Part shown: piece by piece, positions 12,992 through 28,595 of the stretch
How positions within the stretch are numbered: the first letter of the stretch is position 1
Layout: each line of letters starts with the position of its first letter
Source of the DNA: Manihot esculenta
Taxonomy: Eukaryota; Streptophyta; Magnoliopsida; Malpighiales; Euphorbiaceae
Assembly (NCBI RefSeq): GCF_001659605.2
Contig: NC_035174.2
Coordinates: 1,924,389-1,988,388, forward strand
DNA length: 64,000 nt
Reading direction: 5' to 3'
Program-made: the position numbers and the translations under genes
Notes under the pieces: generated by a model
Told to the model about the DNA's origin: nothing
Seen by the model: the letters and a program-made list of their open reading frames with translations, nothing else
Database searches by the model: none

Positions 12992-13018
12992 CTAACTTCT
13001 CTGATTCTTTATTCGCAT
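12992..13018 (-). CDS. uORF 2 in the CRF leader (8 codons)
   Basis: ATG at 13018-13016 reads MRIKNQRS then TAG, ending 24 bases before the CRF start codon. Its ATG overlaps the TGA of the longer upstream uORF by one base (TGATG), a layout that can let a terminating ribosome restart. Confidence 0.35.
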   Translation of the reverse strand: MRIKNQRS

Positions 13019-13140
13019 CAAAAGAGGGAGGGAAACAACAAACACCAAAGAAAAAAAAAAGGGAAGAGCCGTGAAGAAGAAGACTGATACTTGGAGATAA
13101 GGAGAGAAAAAGCTGATTCTGAAATATGCCTAAAAGGCAT
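13018..13140 (-). CDS. uORF 1 in the CRF leader (40 residues)
   Basis: ATG at 13140 opens 40 codons, MPFRHISESAFSLLISKYQS at the start and a Phe/Leu-rich end (FPFFFLWCLLFPSLF), closing at 13018. It lies wholly in the presumed 5' leader between the TATA box at 13427 and the CRF start. Conserved-peptide uORFs are reported for some CRF-clade genes in Arabidopsis, but I cannot confirm that this peptide belongs to such a group. If translated it would reduce CRF output. A further 52-codon frame (ATG at 13393) may begin too close to the cap to count. Confidence 0.4.
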   Translation of the reverse strand: MPFRHISESAFSLLISKYQSSSSRLFPFFFLWCLLFPSLF

Positions 13141-13420
13141 AAAAGGAGAAATTGAATTCAAAAAAATAAAAACAATAATTAAAATATTGCAGTGTTTCAG
13201 GATTTGAGCAAAACCCTTTTTTGACAAAGCAAGCTCAATTTACTGAGTTGAAAGGGAGAACCCTGTGACAAAACAAGAATGAAAAGAAGAAACAGGCTTG
13301 AAAACAACCGAGCAGAAGTAAGCAAAAGCCCAAGAATCTTGGTTGAGAGAGATGTAGCAGAAAAATCTGGAGCACTAAAGGGAGAAGAAGCATCAGATAC
13401 CAAAAACACTGAAGTCGCTG

Positions 13421-13427
13421 TTTTATA
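13421..13427 (-). promoter_or_regulatory. TATA box of the CRF gene
   Basis: TATAAAA on the minus strand in the context ATCCTATAAAACAGC. It predicts a transcript start near 13395 and a leader of about 430 bases. Confidence 0.6.
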
Positions 13428-13460
13428 GGATCCCAACAGCCAGAATTGGAAAACGCTCAT

Positions 13461-16400
13461 TCTTAATATTTCCTCAAATATTTAATTTCCTTTTTTGAAA
13501 ACAAAAAATCCCTCTTTCATTTTTTAAGTTAAATGTAAATACTATCAATATTTTTTACCTGTCATTGTAAATTTTTAAGTACGAATTAAACATATAAATA
13601 AATATATTAAATTTTAATAAAAATAAAAGTAAAAAAAATTATATTATTCTTAATTGAATAAATATACTTTAATTAATTTATATTTTTAAATTAATAAATA
13701 TAAATATACTTTACCTATATAAATATACTTAACCTAATAAATATTTTTAAAATACTTCATAAGTATAAATTAGTAAAAAATATTAATGCAATATTAATTT
13801 TAATTATTTACTTTAATTAATTTTGACTAAAAAAAATTTAATCCACGTTTCAAGAATTATATCTTAAAAGAACTATTACATAAACAAAATTCAAAACATT
13901 TCCCCTATCCATATTTATATTTAAAATTTAAATTTTAAAATAATAAAATTAATTTTTTTTTCAATTTATTATATTATAACCAAAAGAATTAAATTAAAAA
14001 AAAATAATAGTCTCTAAAAATTTTCTATTAATAAACATATAATTTTTTAATTTAAAATTTATATTGAAACTATATTTATTTAATATTTATCATATATAAT
14101 ATTAAATAAATAATTATTTCAAATGTATTTTCACTATATAAAATATCACATATAAATATTATATATTAAAATATTTTATTGAAAATTTATATTCATATTA
14201 TAAATTATATACATGTTTTTAATATATAAAAAACTATATTTTATATTAATAATATTAAATACAATAAAATATTATATTTTGCGTACATTCCTTTATAATT
14301 TTTATAAAAATTTAAATATATTGACCACATTTATTGAGTCATTTAAAATATTTAATATTTTTATTTTAAATAATAAATAAACTAATAACAATATATATTA
14401 ATTTATTAACTAATCTGAAAAAAACTATATTTTATATTAATAATATTCTCTTTTTATCTCATAATTTTTATTTATATTTTTTTATTGTCTCAAAATTATT
14501 GTCAATATCATTTCTATAAACTATACTAACATGTTGAATATTATAATTTTATTTTATTTTATTTTATTTTTAATAAATCGTTTAAAATATTTTTTAATAT
14601 TTAATAAATTTTAATATATTTAGAAGGGCTATAATTAAAAAATTAATAAAAAAATTATATTTCTTAATACATGTGAAAAAGTAAAATGGATAAAAATTAT
14701 AGAAAAAAAAGAGTATAAAATAAAATAAAATAGTATATATTTTACACTATAATAATATTTTTATATTTTAAATTTTTATTAAATTACAATATGTATATAA
14801 AAATGAAAATAAAAAATAAAAATATAATTAAAAAATATTATTGAAATAAAAATATATTTTTTAATGACTATTTTATTAGTTAAATAAAAATTTAAAAATT
14901 ATATTATAATTTACCCTTAACGTTGTAAATTCAATTTAATTATCTTATGACACATCTAAAAATATTTAGTTTTATTATTTAAAATTTAAATTTTTTATAT
15001 AAATATGAAATAACGAAACGTTTAGTTTTTTATGTAATAGGTATTTTAAAAAATAATTATACGTGGCCTTACATGTGTATTAAAATTTTTTATTAAAATT
15101 AGTTAAAATAAATTATTAAAATTGAAGTAAATGTGAAAATATTGATTTTATTATTCAAAATTTTAAGATTAAAAAATAAAAAAGTGATAAATAGTTAAAC
15201 TTTTATATTTAAGGTCATTTAAAAATTAGAAAAATGTTAAAACAATAGTAGAAAAAATAAATAGAGTAATATAATATGCATTTAATCGAGTTCAAGTTCT
15301 CAGTACATCCAATAATAATTAAATTAAATTATTACATCAAGTTTTAAAAATTAATTAAATAATATATAATTAATGCATAAAACTATAAGTTTATATTTAA
15401 TTTAATGTTCTATTTCTAATTAGGAATACCAAGTGCTCTAACTAAATATTTAACGGAACAGATTTAATAGTTATAATGGGATTTGAAATTAGTTCAATTT
15501 TACAAAATAATATCTTTTAATTAGGTTCAGATTTTATTTAATATAATACCCACCATCTCTATCCTTGCATATAAATAAATAATTTAATATAAAAATATAT
15601 TTTTTATAATAATATTTATAATTTTTTATATATTCATTTAAAAATTAAATTTTTTAAATAAAAATTATTGAGGCAAATATTTTTTATATAAATTATTAAT
15701 TAAAATATATAAAATTAAATAATTTAAATTTTATTTAGATAATAATAATTAAATATAGAAGGAGTTTCAATAATTTAAATTAACTTTTAGTTCAAATATT
15801 TATATTTTAAATTCGGGTTCAATTAATTTAATTTTCAGATATTATTTATATTTAAATTTAATTTTTAAACGTATTCGATTCATTTAGATTTGATTTTTCA
15901 CTAAACCTATGCATGTTTATACTTTTGTTGCTAATAGATTAAAAAGTTATAATTAATATTTTTAAAAAAATTATAATCTTAATTATTATTCTTATTTTTA
16001 AAATTAATGCATTCTAAAAGAAATATTAGAAAGCTAATAAAGAAATTATATGTTAAACACTTAAGTATTTAAAAGGAACGAAAAATGAAAATATATCTAT
16101 TTCTTTAGGGTAAATAAATTTTATAAATCTTATATTCATGTGTGGTGAAGCTTATAATAATTTTATTTCATGTAAACTATGCTTTATATTAGAATTAGCT
16201 TAATAATTACTAAATTAAATAATCTTTTTCAAAGTTATTAAAATTTTATTTAAATGTGTGTATACTAAATGTAATTCTGTTATATAATAAAAAAGCTTAT
16301 TAATTATTCTAATTTACTAATTATTTTTATTTTAAATTATCAGTTTTTTTTTATCTATTTAGTTGCATTATGTCCTTTATTTAATATGTATTTAAAATAC

Positions 16401-19400
16401 AAAAATTATTGATTTAAATAATAATTTAATAGTTTAAAATATTAAATTTGTAATGAAATAATATAAGTGGATGATATATTTTAAAATAATTTTTTTTGCC
16501 CATAAAAAAAAGTATATCCCATAATAAATTTTAATAGCTACGCCTAATAACATAATATGCTCGTCCTTTTTTTAAGTGATATTTAATTGGCCACGGTCGG
16601 GGCATCTCCAAGCCTCGCCCGAACTGTCCTCATACATGCAACTACATCTTGAGGATGAATCACTACGGTGACACGTTTCAATATAAAGCCTATAAAAAAT
16701 TTCTTTGGTCCAATCAGAGAAAATCATGAGATGCTTACTCAGCATCTCGAATCGTGTAACTCTCGTCACGTGAGGCTCAACTCAAGTTCTGTTTAAATTC
16801 TCAAAAGTCAAATATTCGCATCACCAACACCAGTTTTATAATTATTCTCAAAAGTTTTTTCATACGAAAAGTAATTTCAATATGTAAATTATCTTTTTCC
16901 TCTTAATTACTGATTAGAGGTTTGGTTATTACTAAATTGATTAAATTTTTTTTTTTACGGTTTGGAGTCACTTTTCTTTATTCAGTTGCAATGTTTATAA
17001 ATAAATATTTTCTAAAAGGGACATTTAATAGAAGCAAGGGGCAACGTGGCCGGCAACCTAGAATTGGCCGCCTTTTACAATTCGGTTTTGTACTTCTCTT
17101 CTATGGGCTTTCTCTGCTCTGCCCATTTCCACAACATTTTGTATAGTACTTTTATTTTTTATTATTATTTTTTTACATTACAACATTATCACGTATTAGT
17201 CTTTTTATGTAAATAAATAAATGAACAATTTTTATTTAAAAGTTATTAAATATTAGTGTTTTCATCATAATATATTGCAGCTGAAATAAAGTAACAAGCT
17301 TATAATTATTAACAATTTAAGTGTACAAATTAATAACATCCATGTAATCCCATCAAAAATAAATAATTGCAGTATATTATTTTTATTATAAATTGAATGA
17401 AATTTAATATGTTTTTCACGTTTAAAATTATATTAAAATATAAAATATTTATAAAAAATATAATATTAATAGAGAATTTTTAATAATATATTAAATTTAA
17501 ATAAAATTTATTTTATTTTAAAATTAACTCAAATAAAATTTTTTTATAAATAACACATTTCTTTTAATTTTAAATTAATATGAGATTCTAACATAATAAA
17601 TGAATTAAAGAAAAATAAGCTGAACATACGGTATAAGCAACACAGCCGCCCACTAACTATTGGAGCTTAGGATTTCAACATCACAGGCAGGCAACTACAA
17701 CCGCCAAAATTTTAAATATAGAAATAGCGGATCGATTTGGCTCATGCACCCACCATTCATGTTTCGAAATTATTTATATATATATATTGTTAATCCATTA
17801 ATTTAGAAGACTATAAAATTAAGATTTTACAGATTTTAAAAATCGTCGGTTCATCTTGAAATATATAAAAATATCAACAACAATGTAATGCAATCCTTTT
17901 GTTTTATATCTTTTATTTATTTTATTTTTTTACGCACATTAAAAAATATATTTTTTTTATTATATTTATTTTAAATATATTAAATTTATTAAAATATAAG
18001 AAATATTTTAATTTTTTTTAAAAATAATATAATTTATATATTATTATACTCTAAAAAAATAAATAATAATTTTATGATAATAAAAAATATTATCGAGGAG
18101 GGAGTATAATTAATTACTTATCATCGTATTTGCATTATGATTTTTGTGAGGAATCTAAATAGCAATGGAATAAGAAAAAATAATAATAATAATAATTTGA
18201 GAAGGGCGAAGGTGGAAACATGGGCATGTGAAAAATTTTGGGTAAATTCAGTTTTAGGGTTGGATTGGAGTTGTGCAAACAAATTAGTGGACTGGCTTAC
18301 AAGTTACGAAGACAGAAATATTAATAATCTCCAATGGGACAAAAGGCCCAGTTCATTTTTATACCCAAATATACAATAATTTATTACTCTTTTATCTAAT
18401 TTTTCACAATTTTCTTAATAACTCAAATTCTAATCAATAACCTATTTTTTGTGTTATTTCGTTACAATATTAATACCAATTTATTTTAGAGAATAAACCA
18501 AATTTAATCACAAAACGTTAAAAAAAAAAAAAAAACTAATTAGAGAGGAGATAGAGTATATTCTAAAAAGAAGGGCCACCTCCCATACAACGTTGAAGTG
18601 CTTTTATAACCATGTCTGTCGGTCTTCTGTGTAATCCCTTCCCTGCATATTTTGAAAGCTCGCCATTTTATAAATAATGTTATTCTTGAAACAGAAGCAA
18701 GTAATTAACAAACTTGTGTTTGAAGCAAGAGATGAGATGTTGGTCCTTAATTCCATGAAGAGCATGCAATTCCACTTTCTACTATCATTACTTCTATTCT
18801 CAGGCTGTTATATTGTATACTCAAGGTGGTTATCTTGTAATTAAAAATAAAATATTTTTAATTATTTCAAAGTTATTTTATTACATATATATATTAGATA
18901 AAATAAAAAAACGAGAAGATATTTCCAATGTATATGATCAAATTATTTTAATTTTTTCTAGATTAAATTACTATAAAGTTGTATTAATTGGCGAGAAGAA
19001 AACAAAGAGTAAGATATGTTTAACTTAATGCCAAAAATTGTAAAGAAAGAAGAAACATCAGATTTGGTTTTATTATTTTTGTCAAATAATATATATATAA
19101 TTTAAAATATTCTTTAATAAGTAGGCATATTTTCAAAACATGGCTTGGATGGAGAGGAGACGCATTAGATGACCATCTTCCTTCTCCATTGAGTCCCACA
19201 GACAGCACTTTACCGCTGAACTGTCGGTGACCGGCGCTGTTTACACCCGCTCGTAGACTCAAGAGAGGCACGTGTACTTCTCCACGTGAGCTGATGTGGC
19301 TTAAGTTGCTATTAACAATTAATTTAGAACAGACATAATTAATTTAGACACCTGTTAGACTTATTCAAATCTTTTGGTGTGGATTTCAAAAAAATGCATT

Positions 19401-21996
19401 AATTTAGACTAATTGTATTTCAATGTATAAGGTAAATTATATAATAATTAATTACATGCATATGAGCACATTCAAGAAATTAATTTTAATGGATTTGAAG
19501 GGAGAAGTTATTAAGAAGTTTGTGATATGCAATTATTGAGCCCTCGTAATATGGATTTGATACAAATACTACTTTTACTTGGTTTGGTTACAATCATTTG
19601 GGCTTTAAAACCCAGAAAAAAAAAACATGCCACGAAAAATAAGAGAATGGCAAGAAATTATAAAATATAAATTATTATTATTTATTAATCACCATGTGAA
19701 ATTTCATAATACTTTATTATTAAAATCTATCATTCCTACATCTTAAATAGCTGAGTAAACTATATAATTGTAAATATCATTCTCACTTTGTTATAAAAAA
19801 AAATGAATATTTTATAATAGGAAAATTACGAAATTTTATTCTAAATCTCACTCACTTTCTAATATTTTTAGATTAAATTTCAATATTGTTTTATATTCTT
19901 TTTAAATATATTTCAATTAATTAAAAAAAAGTAATTAGATTAATTACTGATTAATACTCATCTGCAATCCACTAATTAGGATGCAAATGAACTATTAAAG
20001 ACTAATTATTAGTCCAATCGCATTGCAGCAGACATAAGTGTTAAGAAGTTCATAATCAGTCAGGAAAATATTCCTCCACAAAGCTCTTCAGACTTTAGCG
20101 GATGTTTGATTGTCATTTTTAGCTTTGTGCATTGTCTCCAACAACAAAATAAATAAATAAATAAAAGTTCACCGAGTCCATGAAATTGAAAACTGAGATA
20201 CCTTCCATTTGCTCTGGATGGTGTCCCCTGAAACTGAATTAGGTTTAAATTTAATAAATGAAGCAGAACTTCAGAGGCCCATTTGCAGGAAAATAAACTA
20301 TTTTGACTTGGATTCTATACTTGGGTGAGGGCTTGACAATCGTAATTAATAGAAGCGACATGGGTCACCATGTCCTGTGGCATTTAATTATACTATGTAA
20401 CTAAGCAAAGCACCTAAAGTTGTTTATTATTATTATTTATTATAGGGAAGAAGAAGAACATGATAAAAAATCGGAGTTTGAATTCCTGGGGATAGGCATG
20501 GTTTCTCTTAGTTCTTGCCCTCTGGACTTACTCTCTAACTTCAAGTTGACATATGGGTTTAGTCTAGATGTATTACCTATTACTATAATACTATTTCAAA
20601 AAAGTATAACCAGTTATTATTTCTAAGAATTAAATAATAATTAAACAATTTATATTTAATCATTGAAGTTCTTTTTTTAACATTTAAATAAATTGCATAA
20701 TTTATCAAGTTGATTTAATTTACCTACCTTTATAATGTTGTATTTAATTATCTCTAGTACTGTTTTTTCTCTTCCTTTGAATAAAAAAGAATATCCTATC
20801 GTGTAATCTATCAAATATATAGATGAAGAATTGGATATCAATGTTGATTTTAAAATATTAAAAAGGGTAACAAAATGGAAAAGTTAAATCGACAGGCAAA
20901 TACAAGTTAAAGATTTAATGTTGAAAAATAAACCAAGTCAAATTAGGCGTATCCAAAGCCATAGGACAGATATGACTAAAACCAAGCACCGAAAGAGCCA
21001 TCACCAACCACTCGGAGAATCAAACCCCAGAGAGAAAGAAAAACCATCCAAAAATCAAACAACCATCTCCAGTAGAGTAGCAGAAGCCACGGCAGCTGCA
21101 GTCTCATACAAGCATGGAAGGAAGTGTACGCATAAACGTCAATCACTGCCACAAAATTTGAATTTGGAAAGAAAGAGGCCCTTATACTAAAATTTTTCAA
21201 CCTTTATTAATTTCATTAACCCAAATGTCAAGGGTTTTACATATATTTCAAAGGGAGAGAGATCATTATTCCCTACATTGTAGATTTTGCTTAAAATAGT
21301 CGAGGCAAATGCAAATGTCTAAGATTATTTATATATATAAGATGTCATGCCAACATTTGTTGAATTTATTTATATTTTTCAATTATTTTTTCCAGTAAAG
21401 AGGAGGCAACATAAGAAATGAGCTAATTTACACTAATTCACATAATTAAGTCCATGTTGCGACAAATTAACAACATAAGTTCTAAATTTCTTGCAGCGGT
21501 GGTTTTGCCTTTCTCATCTAGACCAAAGGACCATAGTCTCAAACAACCATTAGGCCCATTATCTCAAAACCGAAAATCATAACCTGTCTCTTTGAATATT
21601 TCAGGCACAGAACGTCCAAATAAGCCTGGCTTTGGATATTTAGTCTTGCAGCATGATATGGCCAATAAGCCTACGACAAATATCTCGAGCACAAAACATC
21701 CAGAGAAACTGTGAGCACATAGTAGGATTTATAAGCAACATTAGAGAAGTTTGAATGAGAGACGCATTTGAACAATTCCAGCGTACATTAGCTGACATTG
21801 AATGGACATATTTGCACAGTTCCCCATAGCATTATCCATACATCAATTGGAAGCAACATACTCTTTTAACTAGGGTGTTCTTATGGACTTCTTTAGCCCA
21901 ATTTTGATTGGAGAAAAGCCGAACATTGATACACAACAGAAAGACAAAAATGAAAATATAGAAAAAGGCCTTCTCCTAGCACGCACCAGAAATCAT
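13461..21996. other. Long AT-rich gene desert
   Basis: 13.5-18 kb is extremely A/T-rich with microsatellite-like TA and TAA runs; no frame, RNA gene or intact transposon is recognisable. GC-richer islands at about 16.6-16.8, 19.15-19.3 and 20.95-21.2 kb carry only short frames without motifs. The last ~200 bases before 21997 are probably the 3' UTR of the E2 gene. Confidence 0.55.
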
Positions 21997-24091
<2,095 letters not shown>

Positions 24092-24098
24092 CTCAAAT

Positions 24099-24216
24099 CT
24101 GCGATTCAACGCTTAGATCCCCTCAGATCGAAGATCAAACACAAGCGCGAGTAAAAACAAAGAGCTATAAAGGCCTATAAGTACATGTAAAGAGAGGAAA
24201 TCGAAGCGAAAAATAC
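24099..24216 (-). other. 5'-leader intron of the E2 gene
   Basis: Donor CTCAG|GTATTT at 24216 and acceptor GAATCGCAG|ATTTGAG at 24099 on the minus strand. The upstream leader exon lies between 24217 and roughly 24320. Leader introns in this position often raise expression of plant ubiquitin-pathway genes; that effect is inferred, not shown here. Confidence 0.65.
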
Positions 24217-24329
24217 CTGAGACGAAGAGATTATTGATCCTCCCTTGTGGATGGTGGTGGCTTCTGGTTGCGGGTGGGTGGTAGGATTATTATTATTTGA
24301 GAGAACGCGGAGAGAACAATCAGCAAAGG

Positions 24330-26666
24330 AAAGAATAGAAAAAGGAAATGGAGAAGGAATTTGTGATTGGGTGAGGTAATGACTTTTTTTAAATGGTTGT
24401 GACCGCTTTTTGGTTCGACGGTTTCTACCCCCCGGATTGGGATTGGTTATTCTCTTCTGGAATTGGTGGTCCCCAACTTGGCGTTTTCTGTACGTAAATC
24501 CCCTTTTTTCGCCGAAAGCAGCCATAGAATCAATACCCCTTTATTTATTTATATATATATTTTTTTTCTAATTATTGGTTGTTGAAACTTGAAACTGCAA
24601 TTATGAATATATTATTTATTTATTTATTTTGCCTTGTTATTCTTGGTGGTGGAAATTGAAAAAGAATTCGAATCGTCCATGGATTATACGGTGTCGTGTA
24701 ATGGGGATATTGAGAATTAGATTCAATTTAGTTTTAATTGTAATTAATTCTAATGATTAAAAATTTTCTATTTATAATAAAAATTACTTGTGCATGATTG
24801 AAATTGACTGGTTGCAGTTAAATTTACTCAATTTTTATAATTTTTTTTACAGTTTTATTTCTTTCAAACTGTTTTTTTTTTTTTTAATTCATGCTGTACT
24901 TAAACTTCTAGTGAATATTATGTTTGCCATTTAAAAAATCTTGATTATATTGACAACAATTTCTAAATTTGTAAATTGTATTAAAAATTAATATTATTTT
25001 TTTAACACATTTTAGAAATATATATTTAAAAAAAAATAAAGCAAAAACTACAACCTCAAAATTGACCCCATTTTGGCTGGTTGGACTGGCTTGATTTTGG
25101 TCTCTATACTTTCGCAATTTGGTCAAATTAGCGTTGAGGAGAAGTTAGTTTTGTTTTTTCCTTCTTAAAATGCGTTTACTGTAAATGTCGCCGTTTGACC
25201 ATTTCTTCTTTTTTTTAAACGTATTTGACCAACAAATTTTACTAAAATTAAAAAAATAATAATATGACTTAATTCATTCAGTAATTAAATTATCTCACTC
25301 GCATAATAACTTTATATTCAATTACCGAATGAGTAGAAAAAAAAAAAATTTTGTTCATAAACTATATTTGGGTTTTTAATGATTTAAATCAAAATTTAAG
25401 TTAAATTATATATGAGGATTCATAGTTAATATTTAATAATGAAAACATGAAAAAATAGAATATATATGTATGTTGGCTAAACGTAAAATTTGATCATTAA
25501 TTTTTATATAAAAATTAGTTGATATTTTATATATATAATTTTTTAAAAACTTTTTAATAGTGATATTAATATAAAAAATATAACTATTCACTCTAAATAT
25601 AATTATTCAATCCATAGGCCTAAATGTGAATTCTTATACGTTTTGAACGAATTAAGTAAATATATTTTGTAAAATTTACAAATTTAATAATTATACTTTA
25701 TAGAATTTTAGAAAGTTAATAAATAAAATAAAATAAAAAATCACATATCACTTTTGATATAAACTTAAGAGGTCAAATTATATAATTATCCATCGAAATT
25801 CGCCTGTCCCTTCTTATATAATGTGGGTATATAAAACACATGATTAACTTATCAATACACCAATTTTATATATTAAAATAAATTTATTTCAATAAAATTC
25901 CTGATGTATTCATATATTTAATTTAATAATAAATATATTTAAATAAATTTAAAAATTATTTTATTTTTTTAATTTTTAATCTCTATTTAAAAAAAAATTA
26001 ATGCTAACATGTTATACCGCGATAAAATTAGAAGAGTATCAAACATTTAAATAATAATTAATATTATATTTTTGCAATTGTGTGGCTGAAATTCAAATTT
26101 CAATTACAATTATTTATATAAAAAATAATAAAAAATTACAAAATAAATAAAAATTGATAATATTTACATGTCAGAGTCAAGATATAACATATTAATGTAA
26201 ATTATAAGCAGATATATAAATAATTATAATTATAATTTTTGAAAGTTTATTAACTATATTTTATTTTTATTTTTTAGATATATTAAGAAATATAATTTTT
26301 TAATTATATTTATTTTAAATATATTAAATTTTACAAAATATTAACATATATTTTAAAAATAAAATAAAATTATCATATTTATTTTATATATTATTATTTA
26401 AAAAATAATAATAATTTTAAAATAAAAAATAAAAATAAATAAAAATTATGAGATGAAAAAAATATTTATTTATTATATTTACTATAAAATATTAATATAG
26501 TAATAATTTTTCAATAGTATGAGCTGGTGTGTGGCAATCCAGGGCCAGCACATGCTGCAACGAACACCACGGAGCAGGTTAGCCTCCACCACCCACCACC
26601 TCACTTTCCCAAAAATTCGACTCACTTAGCCTTCACCGATTCAGAGACTCGCCCTATTGTCGAATA
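24330..26666. other. Divergent intergenic region between the E2 and TH1 genes
   Basis: The first ~200 bases are the E2 promoter side. 24.55-26.5 kb is A/T-rich and holds no frame worth reporting. A GC-richer step from about 26,520 (ggccagcacatgctgcaacg) marks the promoter and leader of the TH1 gene. No clear TATA box was seen. Confidence 0.5.
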
Positions 26667-28595
26667 ATGAAGAATTACCGGAGAGTACAAGTCGACGGTG
26701 GCGGCTCCACCGTAGATAAAAATTATGATAACGAAGATGGGGGTAGAATGCGATTGAAACCATCGGGGAACAATGCGAACGAAAATCAAGAGCCCTTCTC
26801 GGGCATCAATGTTCGAAGAAAAGCATCCTTCCATAGAGATATAAAAAGAGACTACCTGGACATTCCTTCGCATCCCTACTTGATGAAGGTTTTGCAAAAA
26901 CGAGGTTAGATTGAATTGTGCGATTTTATGATGATTTCGACTTTTTTTTTCCTCAATTAATGGTTGATTGTGGGTTCTGATTTCTGGCTTGTCAATTAGT
27001 TCTTTTGAGATGGTTTGTAGGTTATATTAAGATTCAACTGCTTGTCAAAATTCATTTTATTTCCAGATTATAGGCAAAACATAATGTAATTTGATGAGAT
27101 CATTCATGTTATCTTTACCATCAAATTCGATATGAATTGATATGATTTAGGATATTTGTGTTCCTAGAAATAGGATAATTTCATCGGTTTTACTTCATAC
27201 ATGTCATGTGGGAATGTTTTTCTTTTAATAAATTGAGTATCAAAATTAGAACTTTGCAAGTCTCTGCGATCACGAAGTTGAAACACTACGGGATTTTTGC
27301 GTGAATGAACTATGAAAATTTGGGTGTGATGGTCGTTATTAGTTACTTCTGTCGCTGCATTCAATTCAAGGGCTGCAAAATGAGCTTGGTCCTAAAGTTC
27401 TCACATGGTGCATGCAGATTATTAGTTTCAGGAACAATCTGATGTTTTTGGAATGCTCATTTTTTCCTCTCTTTTTTTTTTTTTCCTCTGGCAGGTGACA
27501 GCCATGTTTTTTTTGCTGATAAAGTTATGAAATTCACTGGTTCAGGGAAGATGAAGCGACATATATTATTAATAACGAACATTGCCATTTATATTGTTGA
27601 CCCAGAGACTGATGCACTTAAACGGCGCATAGTATTAGCCGCTGTAGAGAAGATATCTTTGAGTGAATTAAGTGATAATTTCTTCGCAATCATCATTCCA
27701 ACAGAGTATGATATACTTATGGCTAGTAAGCGAAAGACTGAAATTGTGACTGTACTATTTGAAGCTATAAAGAATGCATCTAACTACGAACTTGAGCTGG
27801 TTTTCTCCAATAGGTAAAAGAAATCTGTTGGTGTCAGTTGTTGTTCTTCTTGTGTTATTATTAGATGTGCTGCTGCCTAGGATTTTTCACTAGGGACTTG
27901 GTACATAATTTATGCAAGGGCAGGCTATGATTAATAATACTGTTCCTCACGAGAATGTTACATTCATATCTTTGTTTGTAGTGCTTGGTATACTTGCCTT
28001 ATAGCATAGGAATATTTGGTATGAGCATGTGAGGCTTCTGACTTTGTAGCAAGTCCGTTGCATGTATTTATGAGCGTGCATAGACCTGGGGAATTAGTTA
28101 TGATCAGAAAGGGATAGAGAGGTCTTCTTAGATAAGATGAAGTGAATACTTTTGGTATTGGGTGCAATAGTTCTTTGGCCCCAAAGCACAAGCAAAATTA
28201 TGAGATATTGAATGTTATTGCTTAAAGTCATCGTTGTTGAAAGAGTTGCTGATAAAATTTGTTATAGTTGTTCTTTGTGAATTTTTAACGTCACTTGTCT
28301 TTACAGTTTCAAGTATAATGCAACTGCTGAATTGGTGAAGGAAGTTCAATTTGAGGAAGTCGAAGGTTAGTGATGTTATACTCAAAATTTCTCCTTTTTT
28401 TTCCTTCTCCAAGATTAGAGAAGCATAGCTCTCGCTATTACAAGTGGAACTCAGCTATAACTTGTGATGTTAATTTATCATGTCTTAATTCTGGGTTGTA
28501 TAGGTTTTTTCTACTACTCGAGCCATTTTTTCTATCATGTTCTCTCTCTCTCTGTGATTTCAGGTGGAGTTAAAACTAGAATTCTGAGGAAGTGA
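26667..28595 (+). CDS. Stand-alone class I myosin tail (TH1) domain protein
   Basis: Four exons: 26667-26904, 27495-27813, 28307-28365 and 28564-28595; 215 residues, all junctions GT-AG and frame-closing. The first ~50 residues are polar and probably disordered. From about residue 54 the protein follows the myosin TH1 pattern: RDYLDIP, SHVFFADKVMKFTGSGKMKR, HILLITNIAIYIVDPETDAL, KRRIVLAAVEKISLSELSDN, then RKTEIVTVLFEAIKNA and a final strand with SFKYN. In animal and amoeboid myosin-I this domain binds acidic phospholipids through basic residues and holds the motor on membranes. No motor, IQ or SH3 region is present here. Land plants have only class VIII and XI myosin motors, so this tail exists without its motor. 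Arabidopsis At5g53310 ('myosin heavy chain-related') holds the same position. Membrane binding is inferred. Confidence 0.88.

Noticed and set aside
13500..18100. Search for retrotransposon, RNA gene or CRISPR-like array in the desert
   Set aside because: There is only A/T-rich low-complexity DNA. No tRNA-like box pairs, no regularly spaced repeats and no reverse transcriptase or integrase motifs were seen.
20918..21190. 90-codon basic frame near 21 kb
   Set aside because: It would start at TTG, has no motif, and its Lys/His/Arg bias follows from an A/C-rich stretch.
24175..24525. 116-codon minus-strand frame over the E2 gene leader
   Set aside because: It runs across the leader exon, leader intron and promoter and has no family resemblance. 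The real product begins at 24091.
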